From Actinomycetes bacterium (GTDB lineage: Bacteria; Actinomycetota; Acidimicrobiia; Acidimicrobiales; SZUA-35), in contig JAAETV010000386.1 in assembly GCA_024227975.1 (NCBI GenBank), forward strand, positions 1 through 12,774: 12,774 nucleotides of DNA, written 5' to 3'. A program made the position numbers and the translations under genes. Positions 1-6,256 of this stretch are shown one piece after another. The notes under the pieces are model-generated. The model was not told the origin of the DNA and searched no databases. It saw only the letters and a program-made list of their open reading frames with translations. Numbering within the stretch: position 1 is the first letter of the stretch; each line of letters opens with the position of its first letter.

Positions 1-160
1 GGGTGCCCAATGCATCCGGGACGCCGTAGGCGGGGCCTTCGTAGCCGGGGATCATGTCGAGCGGGTGCTTGCCAGGCTCTGATCGTGGTCTCGCCAAGGC
101 CGAGGTGGCGCTGGAGGCCTCGGTGGCTCCACTGAGGCCGACGCTGAGCACGTTACTCAC
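1..160 (-). CDS. Possible N-terminal part of an unrecognised protein, cut by the window edge
   Basis: An open minus-strand frame starts at a GTG (158-160) and stays open for 53 codons to the left edge. Its codons are mostly G/C-ending and it reads like protein, with a Ser/Ala/Thr-rich start and then a Gly/Pro/Tyr-rich stretch containing PGYEGPAYG. The family is not recognised, and it does not look like the start of the chromate transporter ChrA, the usual companion of chrB. The GTG overlaps the stop of a very short frame (GTGA), and the stop of the chrB C-terminal gene lies about 125 nt upstream, so it could be the next gene of that operon. Alternative reading: a plus-strand frame at 2-82 ends at TGA with a plausible 26-residue C-terminal tail (ending ERVLARL). 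Both cannot be right, and the window is too short to decide. Confidence 0.35.
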   Translation of the reverse strand, partial: MSNVLSVGLSGATEASSATSALARPRSEPGKHPLDMIPGYEGPAYGVPDALGT

Positions 161-284
161 TGGACGCCTGTCGGCGCGGCGACGTCCAAGCCGTGACCAT
201 ACAGCTCCTCGGTCACTTGGACCGTGTGCAAAAGGCACTCGCCGCATCAGGTGACGGCCACGGTTCGGTCCCGTCGAGGTGCAA

Positions 285-707
285 TCAGATTCGGCCGATT
301 GTCTCGCGGGTCAGGTGTCGGTACAGCCCGTCGAAGATCTCACTCGATATGTGGCGCACGGTTTCGTCGTTGCGGATCAGGGCGAGTCCGCAGATGATGG
401 CGTCGAGTCCGGCGGCCTCGGGTGCGTCGAAGCGGTCATCTTCGACGTCAGCCTGATGGACAATCTCGGCGAGGCGCTCCAGGACGGGATCGGTCAGGTC
501 ATAGCGTCGGAGCACCGTCTCGAAGGTGACATCGTCGCCATGGTGGGTCAGATCGACGCCGATCATGTCGAAGGGAGTCGCGTCGGCGGGTACGTCGGCT
601 GGATCGTTGACGTAGACGAATTCGGCTTCTGCGTCTATGTGCGCGGTGATCAACCAGGCGGTGGCGGCCCGATCAACGTGTATGCCGGGTCGAGTAGCCC
701 AGATCAT
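285..707 (-). CDS. chrB: Chromate resistance protein, ChrB C-terminal domain
   Basis: This 140-aa protein matches the ChrB C-terminal ('chromate resistance exported protein'-type) domain over its whole length. It opens with WATRPGIHVDRAATAWLI, like the family's W-x-T-R-P-x-x-HVDR-x-A-x-AWLI signature. It continues with ATPFDMIGVDLTHHGDDVTFETVL, and ends with a helical DPVLERLAEIVHQAD / RFDAPEAAGLDAI segment. No signal peptide is visible despite the domain name, so it is probably cytoplasmic. ChrB proteins are associated with chromate-responsive control or resistance in chr operons; the biochemical role of this domain alone is not settled. The ATG overlaps the TGA of the upstream ChrB N-terminal gene (ATGA, 704-707), indicating translational coupling. 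Full-length ChrB is about 300 residues; the two genes together give 299. No chrA is seen in the window. Confidence 0.88.
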   Translation of the reverse strand: MIWATRPGIHVDRAATAWLITAHIDAEAEFVYVNDPADVPADATPFDMIGVDLTHHGDDVTFETVLRRYDLTDPVLERLAEIVHQADVEDDRFDAPEAAGLDAIICGLALIRNDETVRHISSEIFDGLYRHLTRETIGRI

Positions 708-1183
708 CGAGCCGGCTCCGTTGTGGTCATGGCAAGGCGGTTGACGGCAATTCGTGCCTGATCGCGCATCGGGGCTCGAAAATAGTCCCGCCGATTGATA
801 TCGCGCAGGGTGCGGCGCAACCTCGCCAGGGTCCTGCCGTCAAGGTCATCGGGGTTCTGTGCGGCGGCCTCCTCGATCAGCACCTGGTACTCGTCTTGTC
901 GTGCTGATCGCATCTGGTTCGCGAGCTGTTCGGTGTCTCGATGTGACCCCGGCACTGCGACCCAGACCATGGCCTCACCGTCGGCTTCGATCACGGCTGC
1001 TGCGGTCCATTCGAGGTGCTCCTTGGTTCGAGCGTCATAGGGGAGCGCTACTAGTCCATCACCGATCTGGGCCACCCCGAGCTTACGAAGTCTTCGCCAT
1101 GTGGCGATGCGAGCGGTCGACGGCTCTCGGGGCAGGCGATAGGACAGCAGGACCCACTGCTGCTGAGTCGAAGGGTCATCCAC
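704..1183 (-). CDS. chrB: Chromate resistance protein, ChrB N-terminal domain
   Basis: The protein has 159 aa from a GTG start at 1181-1183. The recognisable ChrB N-terminal domain begins at about residue 10 with WVLLSYRLPREPSTARIATW and RRLRKLG, then GDGLVALP. A long charged C-terminal helical region follows (about 95-150). The frame stays open to 1432, but that extension crosses the AT-rich divergent promoter region and shows no family resemblance, so the GTG just before the domain is preferred; no strong ribosome site precedes it. In characterised chr loci ChrB binds its own promoter and responds to chromate, and this half carries the presumed DNA-binding part. Its stop overlaps the next gene's ATG. 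Separate N- and C-terminal ChrB genes are known in actinobacterial chromate loci such as Arthrobacter FB24, so the split is probably not a frameshift. Confidence 0.85.
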   Translation of the reverse strand: MDDPSTQQQWVLLSYRLPREPSTARIATWRRLRKLGVAQIGDGLVALPYDARTKEHLEWTAAAVIEADGEAMVWVAVPGSHRDTEQLANQMRSARQDEYQVLIEEAAAQNPDDLDGRTLARLRRTLRDINRRDYFRAPMRDQARIAVNRLAMTTTEPAR

Positions 1184-1193
1184 TTGACAATTC

Positions 1194-1249
1194 TTGCATG
1201 TAACCAAGGTTTCTGCAATGATAGAACAATCATGCAACAACAGTTGCAA
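1194..1249. promoter_or_regulatory. Nested TTGCA palindromes between chrB and a divergent gene (candidate operator)
   Basis: The 83-nt gap between the divergent starts is AT-rich compared with its surroundings. It contains a perfect inverted repeat TGCAAC-AACA-GTTGCA (1233-1248) and a second perfect pair, TTGCATG (1194-1200) with CATGCAA (1231-1237). A third, imperfect palindrome runs TGCAATGAT...ATCATGCA (1214-1236). On the minus strand a TATCAT that could serve as a -10 box lies inside the third palindrome, 30-40 nt before the chrB GTG; no convincing -35 box is seen. The arrangement suits binding of a dimeric repressor, and ChrB itself is the obvious candidate, but that is inference. Confidence 0.45.
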
Positions 1250-1266
1250 ACTAGATTGGTGAAACG

Positions 1267-1770
1267 ATGGATATGAACCGATTCGCTCAGTACTTCGCTG
1301 TGCCGGGTATGCGAGAGCAGATGGCCTCCCAGCCAGCCACCGGCTCGTTCCAGTCCAGGCACGCGCTTCATGGCGCAGCACCGGCGATGCGGGTCCTGTG
1401 GCAATTCGTCGCAGATCTCGCACCACAACCATGGCCTCCCCAGCCTGAAGCTACGGCAACAGGGGCCGCCAGCCTCCGGTCGCAATGGGGAGGAGTTCGG
1501 TCAGCGCTGCAAACGAAGGGCGCAGGCGATGAGCGGGCAGTTGATGCGACCCCGGTTCCCATCGGCCCTGTTGGCGATGACGGTGATGGGATCCGTCGAG
1601 ACGAACTCCTACGAGAGCTCCTGGCGGCCTGGAACCATCACGAGGACCTTCGCAAGCGAGGCTCGGCGATCGGCGAACTCTGGATCTCACGACAGCGTCT
1701 GGAGATGACACGACTCCAGGTTCGCCAGGTGCCGTGGCCCCCGGCGGGTCCCGCAGGTGGTTCGGTGTAG
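1267..1770 (+). CDS. Hypothetical protein, divergent from chrB
   Basis: This 167-aa frame is not recognised. It starts with MDMNRF and has GGTGAA just upstream of the ATG as a modest ribosome site. Its codons are predominantly G/C-ending. The first half is rich in Ala, Pro, Gln and Trp. The second half holds an acidic linker (VGDDGDG), then a charged amphipathic helical stretch (about 113-155, with DELLRELLAAW, HEDLRKRG and RQRLEMTRLQV), then a Pro/Gly tail. No signal peptide or membrane segment is evident. It shares the palindromic intergenic region with chrB, so the two may be co-regulated. It converges on the sulfatase gene, leaving 62 nt between the stops with no clear terminator. It may be spurious: shorter frames overlap it on both strands, and no family resemblance supports it. 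Confidence 0.45.
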   Translation: MDMNRFAQYFAVPGMREQMASQPATGSFQSRHALHGAAPAMRVLWQFVADLAPQPWPPQPEATATGAASLRSQWGGVRSALQTKGAGDERAVDATPVPIGPVGDDGDGIRRDELLRELLAAWNHHEDLRKRGSAIGELWISRQRLEMTRLQVRQVPWPPAGPAGGSV

Positions 1771-1832
1771 AGCTTGAGGTTGGTGTTGGTACTGGGCTGC
1801 GGATCGTGACTCAGAAGGCGAGTGTGTCCTGT

Positions 1833-3269
1833 CTATCCGCGGTCGGCGAGGTCGTACTCGGCCATGTAGTACGGATGATCGGGATCAAAGGTGGTGAGCG
1901 GTACGGGGTCGGACACTCGGCCGACCGATCGACGGCCCTTGCCCTCGACGCCGGAGGCGCCATCACCGAGATCGTCTCTGGCCCGGTCGATGTGGCGAAG
2001 GAGCTCGGCGACGACATCGGGATGCGACTCGGCGACATTGGTGGTCTCAGCGATGTCGATCTCGAGGTCGTAGAGCTCCTGGATCGGCCCCGTGCCGCCG
2101 CGGCGGTTGGGGGACTTGTAGACGTGGAGCTTCCATCGGCCCGCACGTACGGCTTCGAGATCGGAGCCCGAGTAGTAGAAGAAGGCCTCATGGGGCGACG
2201 TGTTGTCCTCGCCCCGGAGGATCGATGAGATGTCGCGGCCGTCGATCGTGCGGTCGGACGGCACCTCGGCTCCACACCAGGCTGCGATCGTGGGGTAGAG
2301 ATCCATGGCCGTGGTCATGGCGTTGCTTTCGACCCCGGGCGGGATCTGGCCTGGCCAACGCACGATGCACGGCACTCGCTGGCCACCTTCCCAGGTAGTG
2401 CCCTTGTTGGCCCTCAGAGGGAGGTTGCTCCCCTCGCCGGGGCGGGCGAGGGCTCCGTTGTCGCTGGTGAAGATGACGATGGTGTTGTCGTCGATGCCCA
2501 GTTGGCCCAACTCGTGCAGGAGCACGTCGGCGGCCCAGTCGATGCACCGAACCGCTGCCCCGTAGGGGCCGTTGCGCGACTCCTCGGCGAATCGGGGCTG
2601 GACGTAGATGGGCAGGTGGACGTACATGTGGGCGAAATACAAGAAGAAAGGCTCGTCTTGTTTCTCGCGGATGAACCGGACGGACTCCTGGAGATAGCGC
2701 GAGGTGAGCGACGCCTGGTCAGGCTGAGCCTCGATCACGTCCTCATCGAGCAACAACGGCAATGGGACCTGGAGCGGTGGCGGCAGCTTGATGTCGAACT
2801 TCTCTTCGATATCAGCACGTTCCTCGGCGGTGAGGGCGTTGGGCTGAATACCCATGTCGTTGCTGTAGGGCAGCCCGAGCCAATGATCGAAGCCGTGGCG
2901 GGTCGGGAGAAACTCGGGCTGATCACCGCAATGCCACTTGCCGACCATCATCGTCGAATAGCCGGCGTCCTTGAGTAGACGGGCGATCGTCACCTCCGAT
3001 GGGTTCAGGCCGACGCCCATTCCCGGAAACAGCACGTGGATGCCGTCGAAGTTGTCGAACCCGATCCGGGCCGGATAGCAGCCCGTGAGCATCGCTCCCC
3101 GCGATGGCGAGCAGACCGGCGATGCCATGTAGAAGTCCGTCAGGCGGGTGCCCTCGGCTGCCATGCGGTCTAGGGCCGGGGTGTCGTGGACCTGAGACCC
3201 GTAGCAGCCAAGATCGCCATAGCCGAGGTCGTCGCAATTGATGAGGATCACATTGGGGCGGTCACTCAT
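1833..3269 (-). CDS. Sulfatase (arylsulfatase family, formylglycine type)
   Basis: A 478-aa sulfate-ester hydrolase of the alkaline-phosphatase-like fold. The N-terminal metal ligands are in NCDDLGYGDLG (Asp13, Asp14). The active-site signature C-S-P-S-R is at residues 53-57, followed by GAMLTG, so Cys53 should be converted to formylglycine. GKWH (about 110-113) and TSDNG (Asp270-Asn271) supply further conserved active-site residues, followed by TTWEGGQRVP and VRWPG. The length is normal for the family. The protein begins MSDRPNVILIN with no Sec or Tat signal, so it is predicted cytoplasmic, which is less common for sulfatases. The start is chosen because the conserved core begins at once and AAGGA lies 9 nt upstream; the frame runs on to 3527, but that part is Arg-rich and non-homologous. 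No sulfatase-modifying enzyme is encoded nearby. The substrate cannot be told. Confidence 0.93.
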   Translation of the reverse strand: MSDRPNVILINCDDLGYGDLGCYGSQVHDTPALDRMAAEGTRLTDFYMASPVCSPSRGAMLTGCYPARIGFDNFDGIHVLFPGMGVGLNPSEVTIARLLKDAGYSTMMVGKWHCGDQPEFLPTRHGFDHWLGLPYSNDMGIQPNALTAEERADIEEKFDIKLPPPLQVPLPLLLDEDVIEAQPDQASLTSRYLQESVRFIREKQDEPFFLYFAHMYVHLPIYVQPRFAEESRNGPYGAAVRCIDWAADVLLHELGQLGIDDNTIVIFTSDNGALARPGEGSNLPLRANKGTTWEGGQRVPCIVRWPGQIPPGVESNAMTTAMDLYPTIAAWCGAEVPSDRTIDGRDISSILRGEDNTSPHEAFFYYSGSDLEAVRAGRWKLHVYKSPNRRGGTGPIQELYDLEIDIAETTNVAESHPDVVAELLRHIDRARDDLGDGASGVEGKGRRSVGRVSDPVPLTTFDPDHPYYMAEYDLADRG

Positions 3270-3543
3270 GTTGGGAGTTCCTTGGTTGGAGCGCCGGATG
3301 CCGCTTCGTTCGTGGCTTCGATACCGACAACGGGGGCGACGGCGTCTGATCGTTCGTTGCGCTCGCCTACCCCCACGAGCGGAGCGTACATAGGACGGGA
3401 CGACTTGCACAATGTATGAGTCGGCGATGCGTATGGAGTGCATGGACATCGACACCCTCCGATTCCACCCTGACAAACAGGGGACCGCCTGGGCTGTGTC
3501 GGATACCACCCCAACAGAACCCCGCACCGAGGAGAGACCGTCG
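3270..3543. other. Intergenic region upstream of the sulfatase
   Basis: This forms most of the 394-nt divergent gap between the sulfatase and the DUF6544-like gene. No convincing gene, RNA or repeat was found here. It should hold the sulfatase promoter; a TATGTA at about 3390 on the minus strand is a weak -10 candidate. The rest of the gap is the duplicated leader annotated separately. Confidence 0.5.
3279..3283 (-). promoter_or_regulatory. Ribosome binding site of the sulfatase
   Basis: AAGGA on the minus strand sits 9 nt before the ATG at 3269 and supports that start over upstream in-frame starts. Confidence 0.6.
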
Positions 3544-3655
3544 CGGGGAAGAGACGTTTGGATGATGGTCGAGGCGACTTCTGCCTGATTCGGATGGTTC
3601 AGGGTCCGATCAGGCTGTCTTCAGCAGCTCGAGTCGAGCTTCTGAGAACAAGGAG
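3544..3655 (+). repeat. Duplicated leader element, copy A (upstream of the DUF6544-like gene)
   Basis: This 112-nt stretch aligns without gaps to 4746-4857, with about 87 of 112 positions identical by hand count. The core GAGACGTTTGGATGATGG (3551-3568) is identical in both copies. The small hairpin-forming GCTG-TCTT-CAGC (3614-3625) is also identical. The copy ends in AAGGAG, the ribosome site of the following gene, 9 nt before its ATG. A nine-codon frame (ATG ATG ... TGA, 3562-3588) occurs at the same place in both copies. It probably contains promoter and regulator-binding sequences shared by the two transcription units. Confidence 0.85.
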
Positions 3656-3663
3656 AAAGAGCA

Positions 3664-4629
3664 ATGTCGACCACCATCCACCCCCCAGACACTGACACTC
3701 CCAAATCCCCAAACGACACCACGACGGGTGGCCGTCGGGGGGCGCCGCATCGCCGAAAAGGGGCCGGCCGCGCCCGACGCTTCCTCAAAGGCTCGTTGAT
3801 GGTTCTGGCCGCCATCATCGCGGTATTGGGCGTGACGGTTGCATACTCGGCTCGACAAACCGAGGCAGAAATCCGGGGCTTCCGCAATCGAGTCGAAGTC
3901 ATCGGAGTGGCGAACCCTTCGCCTGTGTATGACGCCGCTGTAGTCAGCGAGTTACCCAAGCCGGTCCAGCGGTATTTCGACTACACGTTCGTCGAGTCCC
4001 ACAAGCCAATCGAGTTTGTCGAGCTGACCATGGAAGGAGAATTCCGCCGGCCGCTGACCGACGGGTTCTCGCCAACGACCGCTGAGCAAACCGTCGCGGT
4101 TGGTGTCCCCGGCCTGATGTTTTCGGCCCGCACCACCATGGTCCCGGGGATCTGGGCTCGAGCCTATGACTTCTATTCCGAGGGCCAGATGGAGATGAAG
4201 GCGAAGGTCATGTCCACACTCACAGTGGTAGATGAGTCCGAAACCCCGGAACTCAACCAGACGTCGCTGCGGCGCTGGCTGCTCGAGAGTCCGATGTACC
4301 CCGCAGCGCTCCTGCCCGGTGGACCGGTCCACTGGGAGCCTATCGATGAGACCCATGCTCGGGCCATCGTGGTCGCTGACGGTCTCGAGGCCTCACTCGT
4401 TGCCACCTTTCGCCCCGACGGCAGCCTCGAGTCCTTCGCGGCGGAAGAGGACGGAGACCTGACCACTCCCTATCACGGCTCGGGCGAACATGTGCTGCGA
4501 GGCGACTACCGGCTCGTTGATGGGATGATGATCCCCCACAGCTTCACGATCTCAAGAGCCAACGGAGGTGAGAGGTTCCCGTTCTGGACCGGCCAGGTTG
4601 AGACCATTGGCTACCACACTGTTGGCTGA
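3664..4629 (+). CDS. Membrane-anchored DUF6544-family protein
   Basis: This 321-aa protein has a polar Pro/Thr/Asp N-terminus (1-20), a strongly basic stretch (about 24-42) and one hydrophobic helix (about 44-62). By the positive-inside rule the remaining 260 residues face outside. The domain resembles DUF6544: LPKPVQRYF near residue 97, a 'V-x-L-T-M-E-GEFR' strand, PGLMFSARTTMVPG, RAYDFYSEGQMEMKAKVMSTLTVVD, SLRRWLLESPMYP, PVHWEPIDETHARA and ATFRPDGSLESFAAE. The family has no established function. AAGGAG precedes the ATG by 8 nt, and the 14-bp hairpin downstream suggests a monocistronic unit. Its leader is duplicated in front of the neighbouring two-component operon, so it is likely co-regulated with it. 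The family call is from remembered motif order, not a search. Confidence 0.75.
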   Translation: MSTTIHPPDTDTPKSPNDTTTGGRRGAPHRRKGAGRARRFLKGSLMVLAAIIAVLGVTVAYSARQTEAEIRGFRNRVEVIGVANPSPVYDAAVVSELPKPVQRYFDYTFVESHKPIEFVELTMEGEFRRPLTDGFSPTTAEQTVAVGVPGLMFSARTTMVPGIWARAYDFYSEGQMEMKAKVMSTLTVVDESETPELNQTSLRRWLLESPMYPAALLPGGPVHWEPIDETHARAIVVADGLEASLVATFRPDGSLESFAAEEDGDLTTPYHGSGEHVLRGDYRLVDGMMIPHSFTISRANGGERFPFWTGQVETIGYHTVG

Positions 4630-4655
4630 ACGGTGACCTGTTTCGCCTTCTCAAT

Positions 4656-4688
4656 CGACCCCGTCGGACTATTGGTCCGACGGGGTCG
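4656..4688 (+). terminator. Perfect 14-bp hairpin terminator without T-run
   Basis: The arms CGACCCCGTCGGAC (4656-4669) and GTCCGACGGGGTCG (4675-4688) are exactly complementary around a 5-nt TATTG loop, starting 27 nt after the stop of the DUF6544-like gene. No T-rich tract follows. Such hairpins are common as terminators in high-GC actinobacteria. Confidence 0.75.
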
Positions 4689-4745
4689 CTCGCGTCCTCT
4701 CATCGGTGTCACACAGGTGGTGACGTCAGCCATGCCGCCGATGAC

Positions 4746-4857
4746 CGGGGATGAGACGTTTGGATGATGGGCAAGGCGACCTTTGCCTGACTCGGCCGGC
4801 TCGGGATCCGCTCAAGCTGTCTTCAGCGGCTCAACGGAAGCTACTCGAAGCAAGGAA
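4746..4857 (+). repeat. Duplicated leader element, copy B (upstream of the two-component operon)
   Basis: This is the second copy of the leader at 3544-3655, offset by exactly 1202 nt throughout with no insertions or deletions. The identical 18-nt core lies at 4753-4770 and the GCTG-TCTT-CAGC hairpin at 4816-4827. It ends in AAGGAA, 9 nt before the ATG of the 65-aa protein, the same distance as in copy A. The nine-codon frame is at 4764-4790. Divergence is greatest in the last 25 nt before the ribosome site. It is likely the promoter/leader of the small-protein, kinase and regulator operon. Confidence 0.85.
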
Positions 4858-4865
4858 CCAGGACT

Positions 4866-5063
4866 ATGGCCGATTCTGACGGTGAACGAAGCGATCAGAC
4901 CCCGGCTCATCCACCCGAGAACGCGGGCGGTGTCCATCAACCCGCAGGTATCCGCACCGGTACCATTGGTGCCAGCTTCGCCTCCTTGGCCACCGCCAGC
5001 ATCCTCATCCCGGTGCGAGACGACGACTCAGGCCTGCTTGCCGGGCAGACTGGACGACCGTGA
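4866..5063 (+). CDS. Small unknown protein (65 aa) leading the two-component operon
   Basis: The protein is not recognised. The first half is hydrophilic and rich in Asp, Pro, His and Gln. A weakly hydrophobic stretch of about 19 residues follows (GTIGASFASLATASILIPV, about residues 31-49), which could be a short membrane segment or an amphipathic helix, and then a polar tail. It is supported as a gene by three things: AAGGAA lies 9 nt upstream, its start is at the same distance from the duplicated leader as the DUF6544-like gene, and its stop overlaps the kinase start as GTGA (5060-5063). Codons are mostly G/C-ending. It may be a leader or coupling gene for kinase translation, or an accessory subunit of the sensor. 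A frame overlapping it from 4783 is judged a shadow. Confidence 0.6.
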   Translation: MADSDGERSDQTPAHPPENAGGVHQPAGIRTGTIGASFASLATASILIPVRDDDSGLLAGQTGRP

Positions 5064-6256
5064 TCGCTCTCTCCTCGACCGACGGTGAGCAAATCCCAAG
5101 CAAGGGCGACATCGCCTTGGCTGCGAGTCTGCTCGGCATTGCGATCCTCTCGGGCTTCTTCGTCGACGTCAATCGGCCCGATACCATCGAACCCTCGACC
5201 TGGTGGCACTGGCTCCTCATCGCCACCCCACCGATCCTGGTTGCGGTCCGCCGCCTCAACCCAATCCCGGTCACGATGCTCGCCGCAGTCGCCCAGTCCG
5301 GTATCTGGATCAGCAACCTCCCTGAGGTCCTGCTCTCGGTCATCGTGATCCTGTACACCGCTGCATCTGACGCCGACAAGCGAGGGTTGCAGGTTGCAGT
5401 CCTAGCGAGCACGGTGCTCACCGTCGTCACCGGGATCGGGGTGCGTATCGCCGACGACGTCACCCTCTATCAGCTCCCACTCATCGTCCTCACCTGTGGC
5501 ACTGCGATCGCACTCGGCGTCAACGCGTCGCGGCAACGACGAGTCGCCGAGGAGCTTGCAGCCCACATGGCCGAAGTCCGCGTTCGAAACGAACACGAAC
5601 GGGCCCAGGCCGTTGCCGACGAACGCTCGCACATTGCTCGAGAACTACACGACATCATCGGACACACCCTGTCGGTCATTGCGGTACGGGCCGAAGCCGC
5701 AGACCGTGTTGCAAAACATCAGCCAGGCGTCGCCGGAGAGGCCGTTGCGGATATTGCCGGAGCAGCACGCTCGGCGCTCAACCAGACCAGGCGGGTCCTC
5801 GCCGGCCTCCGCCAATCGGCTGTCACTGATCTCGCCCCAGCCCCAGACCTCGACGCAACCCGACGACTCGTCACCGACCTGGCCGAGGCCGGGGTCGATG
5901 CAACCCTCAGCGAGCAAGGCTGTGATGACCACAACCCGCCGACAGTCGTTGCCAGCGGAGCGCACCGGATCATCCAGGAATCGCTAACCAACGCCATCAA
6001 ACACGGCGGACCCGGTGTCACCATCAATGTCCAACTCACCTGCGGTCCAGCCGAGCTCGAGATCAGCGTGACCAACAACCTCAACCAACCAACCACGGCC
6101 GCTCTACCAGACGCTGGAGGGGCCGGCCTCACGGGGATGGCTGAACGGGCCGACATTCTCGGCGGTGCATTTGACGCCCAGCAAACCGGTGACCGCTTCA
6201 TCGTCCACGCCACCCTCCCCACCGGAAGTGCTCAGCCCGAAAGGGCCGCCCCATGA
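5060..6256 (+). CDS. Sensor histidine kinase, NarL/HPK7 type
   Basis: This 398-aa kinase should autophosphorylate and pass phosphate to the regulator encoded next. Residues about 17-155 form an integral-membrane sensor with several hydrophobic segments (about 18-36, 50-63, 70-84, 90-102, 112-128, 138-154) and little extracytoplasmic sequence, as in intramembrane-sensing actinobacterial kinases. A short coiled linker (about 158-188) precedes the HisKA_3 dimerisation region with DERSHIARELHDIIGHTLS, His197 being the phospho-acceptor. The ATPase domain follows, with N-box QESLTNAIKHG (about 304-315) and G-box GGAGLTGMAERADILGG (about 352-368). The GTG start overlaps the stop of the 65-aa gene (GTGA) and no ribosome site is visible, so translation is probably coupled. 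The 3' end overlaps the regulator by ATGA. The signal it senses cannot be inferred. Confidence 0.93.
   Translation: MIALSSTDGEQIPSKGDIALAASLLGIAILSGFFVDVNRPDTIEPSTWWHWLLIATPPILVAVRRLNPIPVTMLAAVAQSGIWISNLPEVLLSVIVILYTAASDADKRGLQVAVLASTVLTVVTGIGVRIADDVTLYQLPLIVLTCGTAIALGVNASRQRRVAEELAAHMAEVRVRNEHERAQAVADERSHIARELHDIIGHTLSVIAVRAEAADRVAKHQPGVAGEAVADIAGAARSALNQTRRVLAGLRQSAVTDLAPAPDLDATRRLVTDLAEAGVDATLSEQGCDDHNPPTVVASGAHRIIQESLTNAIKHGGPGVTINVQLTCGPAELEISVTNNLNQPTTAALPDAGGAGLTGMAERADILGGAFDAQQTGDRFIVHATLPTGSAQPERAAP

Noticed and set aside
1184..1189. TTGACA as a -35 box for the plus-strand gene at 1267
   Set aside because: No acceptable -10 hexamer at 16-18 nt spacing; it also forms part of the chrB 5' region on the other strand.
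3270..3527. Upstream extension of the sulfatase frame
   Set aside because: Arg-rich and unlike sulfatases; the conserved core and an AAGGA site fix the start at 3269.
3626..3640. Perfect palindrome AGCTCGA-G-TCGAGCT in leader copy A
   Set aside because: Not preserved at the corresponding place in copy B, so unlikely to be the shared regulatory site.
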